Of a stretch of DNA of 64,000 nt, positions 16,908 through 24,290 are shown piece after piece. Numbering within the stretch: the stretch's first letter is position 1; every line of letters starts with the position of its first letter. Origin of the DNA: RPQJ01 sp963706535 (GTDB lineage: Bacteria; Pseudomonadota; Gammaproteobacteria; Steroidobacterales; Steroidobacteraceae); NCBI GenBank assembly GCA_963706535.1, contig CAVPMU010000015.1, positions 221,149 to 285,148 of the forward strand. The letters run 5' to 3'. The notes under the pieces were generated by a model. It saw only the letters and a list, made by a program, of their open reading frames with translations. It searched no databases and was not told the DNA's origin. Position numbers and translations under genes: made by a program.

Positions 16908-17816
16908 CTAGGCTGAGCCGAAGACGCCCTGCAGCAACCAGCCGAGCGCATAGGTGGCGACGACGAAGCCTGCGAATGCGAGCAGGGCGCGGCGCCGGTA
17001 GCGCTTCGCGATGGTGCCCTCGGGAAATGCCGCGATCAGGAACAGCCGACCGCCGTCCGGTCGACCGAGCACGTGCAGGGGCGGCTGGCTCGGGCGCTCG
17101 AGGTGACGCTCGGTCACGGTCCGCCGTGCCTCGGCGCGCGCCTGCTCCCATTCACCCAGGCTCACCGTGCCGTCGCCATCCGCGTCGAACCGCTCGACGA
17201 GTTGCGCCTGGTCACGCTTCCACTCGGCCAGCAACTCGGTGACGGCAGGCTGCACGTCCGGCCGGGCGGTGCCGGAGTGGCTGCGGAACTGGCCGAGCAC
17301 GAACACCTGCTCGTGCTCGTAGATGCGTTCCTCGAAGTAGCGGTAGCTGTGTCCCGCGGAGCCGAGCAGGCCCTTGCCCATGGCCTGCGTGGGCCAGGGC
17401 GTGTCGCCATACCAGGTGACCGACTCGCCGGTCACGATCTCGGCACCGGCCGGCTGCACGATGCAGGTGCCCGTCCCGTCGTCGAGCAGGAACGGCACTT
17501 CCGACCGCCCGGAGTTGACGTTGCGCCAGGCCTGGCGCCGCTTGCCGCTCGGGCCGGACTCGACCTTCTGCTGGATGCGGTAACGCCACCAGACGCAGGG
17601 GCGCTGCGTCAGCGGCGCGAGGTTCTGCGTGCCGTCGAGGGCGCGGCAGCGCCCGCCGAGTTCGACGTAGCCCTGTGCCGCCGAGCGGATGCGCGAGGTC
17701 GGCGTGTCCTCGATCATCCGCGCGACGTGCAGCCAGCGCAGCGCGAACCAGCCGCCGCCCGCGACGGCGACGCCCAGCATCAATACCGTGAACCAGAAGT
17801 CGGACGGGTCAGCCAA
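16908..17816 (-). CDS. GIDE-like membrane protein with an inserted EF-hand
   Basis: A 302-residue membrane protein resembling the bacterial GIDE (E3-ligase-like) family. One N-terminal TM (about 8-28), a soluble central domain with RPCVWWRYRIQ and FLLDDGTGTCIVQPAGAEI (the usual GIDE signatures), and one C-terminal TM (about 277-296). A canonical EF-hand calcium loop DADGDGTVSLGE occupies 211-222. Start is TTG, overlapping the lemA-like stop by 8 bases, so the two are coupled. GIDE-like proteins commonly neighbour LemA proteins. Function in bacteria is not established. Confidence 0.75.
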   Translation of the reverse strand: MADPSDFWFTVLMLGVAVAGGGWFALRWLHVARMIEDTPTSRIRSAAQGYVELGGRCRALDGTQNLAPLTQRPCVWWRYRIQQKVESGPSGKRRQAWRNVNSGRSEVPFLLDDGTGTCIVQPAGAEIVTGESVTWYGDTPWPTQAMGKGLLGSAGHSYRYFEERIYEHEQVFVLGQFRSHSGTARPDVQPAVTELLAEWKRDQAQLVERFDADGDGTVSLGEWEQARAEARRTVTERHLERPSQPPLHVLGRPDGGRLFLIAAFPEGTIAKRYRRRALLAFAGFVVATYALGWLLQGVFGSA

Positions 17817-18381
17817 ACAGCTGTCCCAGATTCACGTCGCGCTTCTGCTCCTCGGTGAACTCGAGCAGTGCGGACTGCTTGAAGTCGAACATGCGCGCGA
17901 CGATCAGGTCCGGGAAGGTCTGGATGCGGATGTTGTTCAGGTTCACCGCCTCGTTGTAGAGCTCGCGGCGGTCTGCGATCGTTTCCTCGAGCTCCGAGAT
18001 GCGCGTGCGCAGGTGGCCGAAGCCCTGGTCGGCCTTCAGGTCGGGGTAGTTCTCGGCGACCGCGAACAGCCGCCCGAGGCCCTCGCGCAGCTGCTGCTCG
18101 GCGGCGCCGACGGCGGCGACGTCGCCCTTGCCCTGGGCCGCGAACACGGCGGAGCGGGCCTGCATCACGCGCTCGAGCGTCTCCTGCTCGTACGCCATGT
18201 AGCGCTTGCAGGTCTCGACCAGCTTCGGCAGCTCGTCGTGGCGCTGGGTCAGCAGCACGTCGATGTTCGACCAGGCCTTGCGGACGTTCTCGCGCAGGGC
18301 CACGAGGCCGTTGTAGACGCGGACGATGTACACGGCGGCCACGACGAGCAGGGCCAGGAACAGCAGCAGTACGACGACCAT
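17809..18381 (-). CDS. LemA family protein
   Basis: A 190-residue protein with one N-terminal membrane anchor (about 3-22, VVLLLFLALLVVAAVYIV) followed by a helical domain carrying the family pattern: YNGLVALRENVRKAWSNIDV, LLTQRHDELPKLV, ENYPDLKADQGF, and a conserved end LLEFTEEQKRDVNLGQLF. LemA proteins are small helical membrane-anchored proteins of unknown function. It is cotranscribed with the GIDE-like gene (8-base overlap). Confidence 0.9.
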   Translation of the reverse strand: MVVVLLLFLALLVVAAVYIVRVYNGLVALRENVRKAWSNIDVLLTQRHDELPKLVETCKRYMAYEQETLERVMQARSAVFAAQGKGDVAAVGAAEQQLREGLGRLFAVAENYPDLKADQGFGHLRTRISELEETIADRRELYNEAVNLNNIRIQTFPDLIVARMFDFKQSALLEFTEEQKRDVNLGQLFG

Positions 18382-18484
18382 CGGTCAGGCTCCTTGCAGG
18401 CGGGTCCTCCGCCGGTGCGCAAGATTGCAGCCGTCGGGCACCCAGCGTCTAGACTATGGGTCGCAAAAAGCTCCGGAAACAGCC

Positions 18485-19015
18485 ATGTCCGTCCGCCCCT
18501 ACCTCGGAATCCACCCCACCCTGGGCGAGGGTGTGTACATCGACTCCGCCGCGCTCGTCATCGGCGACGTCGTGCTCGGCGACCAGGTCTCGATCTGGCC
18601 CATGGCGGTGCTGCGCGGCAACGTCAACGCGATCCGCATCGGCCACCGCAGCAACGTGCAGGACGGCAGCGTGCTGCACGTCGCGCGGCCCTACAAGGGC
18701 AACGACACGGGCTGGCCGTTGCTGATCGGCGAGGACGTGGTGCTCGGCCACAAGGTCGTGGTGCACGGCTGCACCATCGGCAATCGGGTGCTGGTGGGGA
18801 TCGGCGCCATCGTGCTCGACGGCGTGGTGGTGGAGGACGACGTCATGATCGGCGCGGGCGCGGTGGTGACGCCGGGCAAGCGCCTGGAGTCGGGCGGGCT
18901 CTACGTCGGCAATCCCGCGCGTCGCGCCCGCGAACTGACCGACGCCGAGATCGCCCGCGTGCCGATCATGGCGGAGTGGTACGTCAACCTGAAGCAGGAC
19001 TACGAGCGCTCGTAG
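18485..19015 (+). CDS. Gamma-class carbonic anhydrase-like hexapeptide-repeat protein
   Basis: A 176-residue left-handed beta-helix protein of the YrdA/CaiE/gamma carbonic anhydrase group. Imperfect hexapeptide repeats run through the middle. Putative metal-ligand histidines lie in IGHRSNVQDGSVLH and VVLGHKVVVHGC, in the spacing seen in gamma carbonic anhydrases. A trimer binding Zn/Fe at the subunit interface is expected for the family; whether it hydrates CO2 is not known. Start at the ATG 18485. The 3' end overlaps the convergent aroE by 32 bases. Confidence 0.85.
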   Translation: MSVRPYLGIHPTLGEGVYIDSAALVIGDVVLGDQVSIWPMAVLRGNVNAIRIGHRSNVQDGSVLHVARPYKGNDTGWPLLIGEDVVLGHKVVVHGCTIGNRVLVGIGAIVLDGVVVEDDVMIGAGAVVTPGKRLESGGLYVGNPARRARELTDAEIARVPIMAEWYVNLKQDYERS

Positions 19016-19832
19016 CGGCCCGTTGCCGCAGCGCCCGCAGCACCGGCGCGGTGTCCGGCTCGACGCCCCGCCACAGCGCGAACGCCTCGGCGGCCTGTTC
19101 GACCAGCATGCCCCAGCCCTGCTCCGCGCGTCCCGCGCCGAGTCGTTTCGCCCAGGTGACGAAGGCGGTGTCGCCCACGCCGTAGGCCATGTCGTAGCAG
19201 GTGGTCATCGAGTCGACGACGTCGATCGGGATCAGGGGCACCTCGCCGCGCAGGCTGGCCGAGGTCGCGTTCACGATGAGGTCGAAGCGATGGTGCTCGA
19301 GCTTGCCGAATTCGCAGCCGGTGACGGGGCCGAGGCTCGCGAATTCGTGCGCGAGCGCGATGGCGCGGTCGGACGTGCGGTTGGCGATCACCAGCAGCCG
19401 GGGCTGCAGGTCGAGCAGCGGCCCGAGCGCGCCGCGCGCCGCCCCGCCGGCGCCCAGCATCAGGATGCGCGGCGCGGTCCAGCCGAGCCCGAGATTCTTC
19501 GTCAGGTCGGCCAGCAGTCCCGCGCCATCGGTGTTGTCGCCGATGAGTCGTTCGTCGCGGCGCACCACCGTGTTGACCGCGTCCGCCAGCTGTGCGCGTG
19601 GCGTCAGCTCGTTGACGATGTCGGCCGCCGTGCGCTTGTGCGGCAGCGTGACGTTGATGCCACAGCCACCCTGGCTGAAGAACTCCAGCACGTCGTTGCG
19701 GAAGCGCTCCGGCGGCGTCTCGTGCAGCCGGTACACCATGTCCTGGCCGGTCTGCCTCGCGAACATCCCATGGATGAACGGCGACCAGCTGTGCTGGACG
19801 GGGTAGCCGAAGAGGGCGTAGGCGCAGGACAT
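18984..19832 (-). CDS. aroE: Shikimate dehydrogenase
   Basis: The NADPH-dependent fourth enzyme of the shikimate pathway, 282 residues. N-terminal substrate site: FGYPVQHSWSPFIH; catalytic Lys in NVTLPHKRTA (about 60-69) and Asp in IGDNTDGAGLL (about 98-108); NADP loop GAGGAARGA (about 128-136); NRTSDRA after the second strand. The ATG lies 5 bases after repeat RE3 and lacks an SD. The chorismate it helps make supplies the trp operon encoded 9 kb away. Confidence 0.94.
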   Translation of the reverse strand: MSCAYALFGYPVQHSWSPFIHGMFARQTGQDMVYRLHETPPERFRNDVLEFFSQGGCGINVTLPHKRTAADIVNELTPRAQLADAVNTVVRRDERLIGDNTDGAGLLADLTKNLGLGWTAPRILMLGAGGAARGALGPLLDLQPRLLVIANRTSDRAIALAHEFASLGPVTGCEFGKLEHHRFDLIVNATSASLRGEVPLIPIDVVDSMTTCYDMAYGVGDTAFVTWAKRLGAGRAEQGWGMLVEQAAEAFALWRGVEPDTAPVLRALRQRAATSARSPASG

Positions 19833-19833
19833 C

Positions 19834-19969
19834 GGAAGCGGATAGCGGATAGCGGATAGTGAAGAGGAAGAAAGCGGGTAATGACCAGGGGTAGGGGGTA
19901 GAGGCGGCGACAGTGTCCTACTCTTTCACTATCCGCTATCCGCTATCCGCTATCCGCTATCCGCTTTCC
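19834..19969 (-). repeat. Heptad inverted-repeat element RE3 (hemB-aroE)
   Basis: Three GCGGATA heptads (19838-19858) then GTGAAGA in the left arm; CTCTTTCAC then five TATCCGC heptads (19930-19964) in the right arm. The inner sequence AGGAAGAAAGCGGGTAATGA is homologous to RE2 (AGGAAGAGAGGGGGTAATGA), so RE2 and RE3 descend from one sequence. On the minus strand the hemB stop codon TAG (19957-19959) lies within the right-arm heptads, and the aroE ATG follows the left arm by 5 bases. Confidence 0.85.
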
Positions 19970-20973
19970 TTAAGCCATTCCGACGCGCGTCGGGCGAAAT
20001 AGGTGAGGATTCCATCCGCCCCGGCCCTCTTGATGGACGTGAGCGCCTCGAGCACCACCGCGCGCTCGTCGAGCCAGCCGTTCTGCGCGGCGGCCATCAG
20101 CATCGCGTACTCGCCGCTCACCTGGTAGACGAAGGTCGGGACGCCGAAGCGGTCCTTCACGCGGCGGACGATGTCGAGGTAGGGCAGGCCGGGCTTGACC
20201 ATCACCATGTCCGCGCCCTCGTCGAGGTCGAGCTGCACTTCGCGCAGCGCCTCGTCGGAGTTGGCGGGATCCATCTGGTAGTTGTACTTGTTGCCCTTGC
20301 CGAGGTTGCCGGCCGAGCCCACGGCGTCGCGGAACGGACCGTAGAAGCTCGAGGCGTACTTCGCCGAGTAGGCAAGGATGCGCGTGTGGATGTGGCCGCC
20401 GGCCTCGAGTGCATCGCGCACCGCGCCGATGCGACCGTCCATCATGTCCGAGGGCGCCACGATGTCTGCGCCGGCCTCGGCGTGCGAGACCGCCTGCTTG
20501 ACCAGCGCCTCGACGGTCACGTCGTTCATGACGTAGCCCGACTCGTCGATGATGCCGTCCTGCCCGTGGGTGGTGAACGGGTCGAGCGCGACGTCCGTGA
20601 CCACGCCGAGCTCCGGCAGGGCCTGCTTGAGCGCCCGCACGGCACGCTGCGCGAGACCCTGCGGGTTCCACGCCTCGCGTCCGTCGAGGCTCTTCGCATC
20701 GGGCGCGGTCACCGGGAAGAGTGCGATGGCCGGTACACCGAGCTTCGCGATGACCTCGGCCTCGCGCACGAGCTCGTCCACCGTGAGCCGCTCGACGCCC
20801 GGCATGGAGGGAACCGCCACGCGCTGCTTCTGTCCCTCCATGACGAACACCGGGTAGATGAAGTCGCTCGGCGTCAAGGTCGTCTCGCGCATCATGCGGC
20901 GCGAGAAGTCGTCGCGGCGCATGCGGCGCATCCGCACGCGGGGGTACTGGTGGGGGGTGTGGTGGTGGGTCAT
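19957..20973 (-). CDS. hemB: Delta-aminolevulinic acid dehydratase (porphobilinogen synthase), Mg-type
   Basis: Condenses two 5-aminolevulinate molecules to porphobilinogen in heme synthesis. 338 residues from the ATG at 20973, which has a TGGAG ribosome site; the frame is open further upstream but unlikely to be used. Schiff-base lysines are Lys205 (YSAKYASSFYGPFR) and Lys260 (MVMVKPGLPYLD). The metal segment reads DVALDPFTTHGQDG (127-140), with Asp in place of the zinc cysteines of E. coli, as in Pseudomonas-type Mg-dependent enzymes. The C-terminal codons Glu-Ser-Gly and stop come from repeat RE3. Confidence 0.95.
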   Translation of the reverse strand: MTHHHTPHQYPRVRMRRMRRDDFSRRMMRETTLTPSDFIYPVFVMEGQKQRVAVPSMPGVERLTVDELVREAEVIAKLGVPAIALFPVTAPDAKSLDGREAWNPQGLAQRAVRALKQALPELGVVTDVALDPFTTHGQDGIIDESGYVMNDVTVEALVKQAVSHAEAGADIVAPSDMMDGRIGAVRDALEAGGHIHTRILAYSAKYASSFYGPFRDAVGSAGNLGKGNKYNYQMDPANSDEALREVQLDLDEGADMVMVKPGLPYLDIVRRVKDRFGVPTFVYQVSGEYAMLMAAAQNGWLDERAVVLEALTSIKRAGADGILTYFARRASEWLKESG

Positions 20974-21086
20974 CGTGAACTCCAGTCGCGGCCGGGCGCG
21001 GTTTGCGCCCGTGCAGCCGCGCGGGCTATGGTGCGGGCGAGCCCGAACCCGGGCGGGGCGAGGCGGCCAGCCCCTCCCGCGGCGTC

Positions 21087-21115
21087 GAAATAAGGCTGCT
21101 GGCAGCCCGGTCTTT
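21087..21115 (+). promoter_or_regulatory. Candidate ECF-type promoter for the sigma operon
   Basis: GAAATAAG at 21087-21094 and GTCTTT at 21110-21115, 15 bases apart, resemble the -35 (GAAT/AAC-like) and -10 (CGTC-like) elements of ECF promoters. The expected start would be at or next to the ATG at 21120, where no SD is seen. Low-confidence inference. Confidence 0.3.
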
Positions 21116-21119
21116 ATAC

Positions 21120-21644
21120 ATGAACGCGCCGTTTGCCGGAAAGAACGGGGAATCCGCATTTGCGCGGCTCTGCGAGGAGCTGCGGCCCGACCTCTACCGG
21201 TTCGCATTCTGGCTGGCGCGGGACAGGCAGGTGGCGGAGGACGTGGTGCAGGAGGCGATGCTCCGGGCGTGGCGGTCACGGGAGAGCCTCGCGGAGACCG
21301 GCGCCGCCAAGCCGTGGCTGCTCACGATCGTGCGGCGCGAGCATGCGCGGCTCTACGAGCGGAAACGACTGGAGACGGTGCAGGTGGACGAACTCGTCGG
21401 CAGCGAATCCCCCGAACTCGCGGTGGGCGAGGCCCAGGAGGTGCTGGACGTGCGGCGCGCCATTTTCGCGCTCGAGGACGACTATCGCGAGCCGCTGGTG
21501 ATGCAGGTGCTGCTGGGCCTTTCGACCGGGGAAATCGCGAGCCAGCTGGGCCTGACCCAGGGGGCGGTGCTGACGCGCCTGTTCCGGGCAAGGCAGAAGC
21601 TGCGCCGACAGCTCGGTCTCGGCCCGACCGGGGAGGCGGAGTAG
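21120..21644 (+). CDS. ECF-type RNA polymerase sigma factor
   Basis: A 174-residue sigma-70-family factor with only regions 2 and 4. Region 2: LYRFAFWLARDRQVAEDVVQEAMLRAW (about 24-50), including the DVVQE core/-10 recognition element. Region 4: LEDDYREPLVMQVLLGLSTGEIASQLGLTQGAVLTRLFRARQKL, a helix-turn-helix for the -35. The gene leads a tightly spaced operon (2 bases to the anti-sigma gene, 36 to the Cys-rich peptide gene), so it probably drives its own operon and hence the metal/redox-type peptide. Start ATG chosen because all conserved parts follow it; a longer frame exists. Confidence 0.88.
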   Translation: MNAPFAGKNGESAFARLCEELRPDLYRFAFWLARDRQVAEDVVQEAMLRAWRSRESLAETGAAKPWLLTIVRREHARLYERKRLETVQVDELVGSESPELAVGEAQEVLDVRRAIFALEDDYREPLVMQVLLGLSTGEIASQLGLTQGAVLTRLFRARQKLRRQLGLGPTGEAE

Positions 21645-21646
21645 TC

Positions 21647-22339
21647 ATGGAGTGCCTGGAGTTCCGCAGGGCGGCCGGTGCCGACCCGTACAACCTCGAT
21701 GCCGAGGCCGCGGCGCATCGCGATGCCTGTCCGGGCTGCGCGGAGTTCCTGCGCCAGATCCTGGCGCTCGACGAGAAAGTTCTGGCCGCGCTGCGGGTGC
21801 CGGTACCGGAGGCGGCTGCGGGGTCCGGGCGCCCGACAAAGGTCGTGCCGCCGCTGGTGGATCGCCGACGCTGGCTCGCACTCGCCGCCAGCATCGTCGG
21901 GGGCGTGGCGATCGGGTCGCTGCTCTGGGTCAGCAGTCCACATGAATCCCTGGCGACGGCGCTGGTCGAACATATGGATCACGAGCCCGAAGCATTCGAC
22001 TCGGCGCACCCGGCCGACCCCAGGCGCGTCGAACGGGTGCTCGCGCGCGGCGGGATACGGCTCAGGCCGGAAATCGGCGCCGTATCCTATGCGAACACCT
22101 GTCCCTTCCGGGGCCGGCGGGTGCCGCACCTCGTGGTGCAGACGGAAGCGGGCCCGGTGACGGTGATGGTGCTCGGTAATGTAAAGGTCGAGGCGCCGGT
22201 CCACTTCGACGAGCAGGGATATTCGGGAACGATCATGCCGGCCGGGCCCGGCAGCATCGCGGTGATGGGCACTGCGCATGCGAACCTCGACCACGTCGCC
22301 GGGCAGGTGCTCGCGGCCGTGGAGTGGACCCGGGACTGA
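21647..22339 (+). CDS. DUF3379-family putative anti-sigma factor
   Basis: A 230-residue single-pass membrane protein. Cytoplasmic N-terminus with MECLEFRRAAGADP and a Cys pair in HRDACPGCAEF, a zinc-finger-like anti-sigma pattern (HxxxCxxC at about 26-33), then a TM near 78-98 (WLALAASIVGGVAIGSLLWV) and a periplasmic domain with NTCPFRGRRVPHLVVQT. DUF3379 proteins commonly follow ECF sigma genes. It starts 2 bases after the sigma stop. By context it should hold the sigma factor inactive until a periplasmic signal (metal or redox) arrives; that is inference. Confidence 0.8.
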   Translation: MECLEFRRAAGADPYNLDAEAAAHRDACPGCAEFLRQILALDEKVLAALRVPVPEAAAGSGRPTKVVPPLVDRRRWLALAASIVGGVAIGSLLWVSSPHESLATALVEHMDHEPEAFDSAHPADPRRVERVLARGGIRLRPEIGAVSYANTCPFRGRRVPHLVVQTEAGPVTVMVLGNVKVEAPVHFDEQGYSGTIMPAGPGSIAVMGTAHANLDHVAGQVLAAVEWTRD

Positions 22340-22375
22340 CCAACCAACGACGAAACTCACGCAAGGAGACGACCG

Positions 22376-22705
22376 ATGTTCAACAGGAACTTCCGCAAGC
22401 CCGTCGCGATGGCACTGGGTGCGGCCATCGCCGGCTCGCTCGCCGCCGCCTCGGTGGCGAACGCCAGCCCCTTCTCGCTGACCGCGCTCGGCAGCGCCTA
22501 CATGTCTCCCGAGGGCACGGGCGGCGCCGACAAGGGCACGCACGAAGGCAAGTGCGGCGAGGGCAAGTGCGGCGCCGACAAGGCCAAGGGCGAGGGCAAG
22601 TGCGGCGCCGACAAGGCCAAGGGCGAGGGCAAGTGTGGCGAGGGCAAGTGCGGCGCCGACATGAAGGACGGCGAAAAGAAGGACGGGGAGAAGAAGGAAG
22701 GCTGA
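22376..22705 (+). CDS. HvfA-like Cys-rich precursor peptide (putative RiPP metallophore)
   Basis: A 109-residue secreted low-complexity protein. Signal peptide to about residue 30 (ASVANA/SPF); short conserved SPFSLTALGSAYM; then Lys/Gly/Glu-rich sequence with five EGKCG motifs, Cys at 60, 65, 76, 87 and 92, and an acidic/basic tail. EGKCG is the motif modified to oxazolone/thioamide by MNIO (DUF692) enzymes in HvfA-type precursors, which bind copper; that is known for the family, not shown here. No DUF692 or DUF2063 partner gene lies in this window. It has a strong AGGAGA ribosome site and sits third in the sigma/DUF3379 operon. It could instead be an unmodified metal-buffering protein. Confidence 0.8.
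   Translation: MFNRNFRKPVAMALGAAIAGSLAAASVANASPFSLTALGSAYMSPEGTGGADKGTHEGKCGEGKCGADKAKGEGKCGADKAKGEGKCGEGKCGADMKDGEKKDGEKKEG
22559..22624 (+). repeat. 33-bp tandem repeat coding EGKCGADKAKG twice
   Basis: Two direct copies of an 11-codon unit inside the Cys-rich peptide gene, flanked by further single EGKCG units. This suggests that the number of core motifs changes by slippage or recombination. Confidence 0.85.
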
Positions 22706-22717
22706 CCCATCGAGCGA

Positions 22718-22748
22718 GCGGCGCTCATTCCACCTGGGTGAGCGCCGC
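22718..22748 (+). terminator. Hairpin between the Cys-peptide gene and tag
   Basis: GCGGCGCTCA (22718-22727) and TGAGCGCCGC (22739-22748) form a perfect 10-bp stem with an 11-base loop. No T-run follows, so it may be a weak or factor-assisted terminator, an mRNA-stabilising end for the peptide message, or a structure close to the tag start (22758). Confidence 0.5.
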
Positions 22749-22757
22749 CCGTGCGTC

Positions 22758-23366
22758 ATGACGAGCGCGCATCCCTACGCTCCCGACCCACGCCCGCGCT
22801 GCGCGTGGTCGTACTCGGGCATGAGCAAGGCGTACATCTGCTACCACGACGAGGAGTGGGGCGTGCCGGCGCACGACGACCGCACGCAGTTCGAGTTCCT
22901 GGTGCTCGAGGGCGCCCAGGCGGGACTCAGCTGGTCGACGATCCTCAACAAGCGCGCGGGCTATCGCGAGGCCTTCGCGGATTTCGACGTGGAGCGCGTC
23001 GCGCGCTTCAACCGGCGCACCGTCGAGCGACTCATGAAGTTCCCCGGCATCGTGCGCAACCGGCTCAAGATCGAGTCGACGATTTCGAATGCGAAGGCCG
23101 TGATTGCGTTGCAGGACGAGGTCGGCGGGCTCGCGCGCCACATGTGGTCGTTCGTCGGCGGCAAGCCGATCGTGAATCGGCGGACGTCGATGAAGCAGGT
23201 GCCGGCGACCAGCGCGGAGTCGGATGCGATCAGCAAGGACCTGAAGAAGCGCGGGTTCCGGTTCGTGGGTTCGACCACCATCTATGCCCACATGCAGGCG
23301 ACCGGGATGGTGAACGACCACACCATCGACTGCTTCCGCCACGCGGCCTGCGCGAAACTCAGGTAG
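22758..23366 (+). CDS. tag: DNA-3-methyladenine glycosylase I
   Basis: Removes 3-methyladenine from alkylated DNA. 202 residues. Structural zinc site of the family is intact: Cys15 (RCAW), His30 (CYHDEEWG), His188 and Cys192 (NDHTIDCFRH). The substrate pocket has EFLVLEGAQAGLSWSTIL with the conserved Glu and Trp. Same strand as the sigma/peptide operon, but a 10-bp hairpin separates them, so shared regulation is uncertain. Confidence 0.95.
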   Translation: MTSAHPYAPDPRPRCAWSYSGMSKAYICYHDEEWGVPAHDDRTQFEFLVLEGAQAGLSWSTILNKRAGYREAFADFDVERVARFNRRTVERLMKFPGIVRNRLKIESTISNAKAVIALQDEVGGLARHMWSFVGGKPIVNRRTSMKQVPATSAESDAISKDLKKRGFRFVGSTTIYAHMQATGMVNDHTIDCFRHAACAKLR

Positions 23367-23372
23367 GCGCTT

Positions 23373-24224
23373 TCACTCCGGCACCAGCCATTCGACGCTG
23401 GTGCCGCCCGCCCCGTCGGGCGACAGCAGCCCGTGCAGCTGTGGCAGCAGTTCACCGAGCCGCGCGTCGAGCTGCCACGGCGGATTCACGACCACGAGCC
23501 CGGCCCCGCCCATGCCGACCTGCGCATCCCCCGGCAGGACGTGCATCGTGACGCCGAGGACCCTGCGGATCCCGGAGCGCTCGAGGTCCCGGTGGAACCG
23601 CACCGGGCCGGCGCGATCGGTGAGGGGGTACCAGATGCAGAACATGCCCGTGGGCCAGCGCTCGTGCGCCAGCTCGAGGCCGGCCAGCGCCTTGTCGAAC
23701 TCGAGGTCGGATTCGTAGGGCGGGTCGATGAGCACCAGGCCGCGATTCTCGCGCGGCGGCAACTGCGCCTTGAGCGCCGCGTAACCGTCGCTCTCGTTCA
23801 CCGAGAGGAGGCGCTGGCGGCCGAGCGCGGCCCTGAGCGCGTCGGCTTCCCTGGGCAGGGTTTCCATCAGCACCATGCGGTCGGTCGGCCGACGCATGCG
23901 TGCGACGATCACCGGCGAGCCGGGGTAGGCCGTGATCGGGCTGTGACCCTTGCCGGCCGAGGCACGCACTAGGGCGACGTAGCTCGCCACCTCGGGCGGC
24001 AGGGACGAGGCGGGCGCATCGAGCAGCCGGCCGATGCCGCCCTTGTACTCGCCGCTGCGCTGGGCCTGCGCATCGCTCAGGTCGTAGAGGCCGCGGCCGG
24101 CGTGCGTGTCGAGGTAGAAGAAGGGCGCGGGCTTCTTCTTCAGGTAATCGACGAGCATCATGAGCACGACGTGCTTGACGACGTCCGCGAAATTGCCGGC
24201 GTGGAAGGCGTGGCGGTAGTTCAC
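23373..24224 (-). CDS. rlmJ: 23S rRNA (adenine(2030)-N6)-methyltransferase
   Basis: A 283-residue SAM-dependent N6-adenine methyltransferase acting on 23S rRNA. The N-terminus NYRHAFHAGNFADVVKHVVL is diagnostic for RlmJ. SAM site around YLDTHAGRGLYDL (about 37-49) and the catalytic LIDPPYE (D/N-PPY type) near 165. GTG start. Convergent with tag (6 bases apart). Confidence 0.93.
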   Translation of the reverse strand: MNYRHAFHAGNFADVVKHVVLMMLVDYLKKKPAPFFYLDTHAGRGLYDLSDAQAQRSGEYKGGIGRLLDAPASSLPPEVASYVALVRASAGKGHSPITAYPGSPVIVARMRRPTDRMVLMETLPREADALRAALGRQRLLSVNESDGYAALKAQLPPRENRGLVLIDPPYESDLEFDKALAGLELAHERWPTGMFCIWYPLTDRAGPVRFHRDLERSGIRRVLGVTMHVLPGDAQVGMGGAGLVVVNPPWQLDARLGELLPQLHGLLSPDGAGGTSVEWLVPE

Positions 24225-24290
24225 GATGCGATGCGCTCGGGCCCCGGCGAGGCACGGGCCACAAGGTTACTTCACTCGGGGGTTCGAAGC

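Noticed and set aside
22758..23366. tag as part of the Cys-peptide biosynthetic operon
   Set aside because: Its zinc and substrate residues mark it as a DNA glycosylase, and a 10-bp hairpin separates it from the peptide gene.
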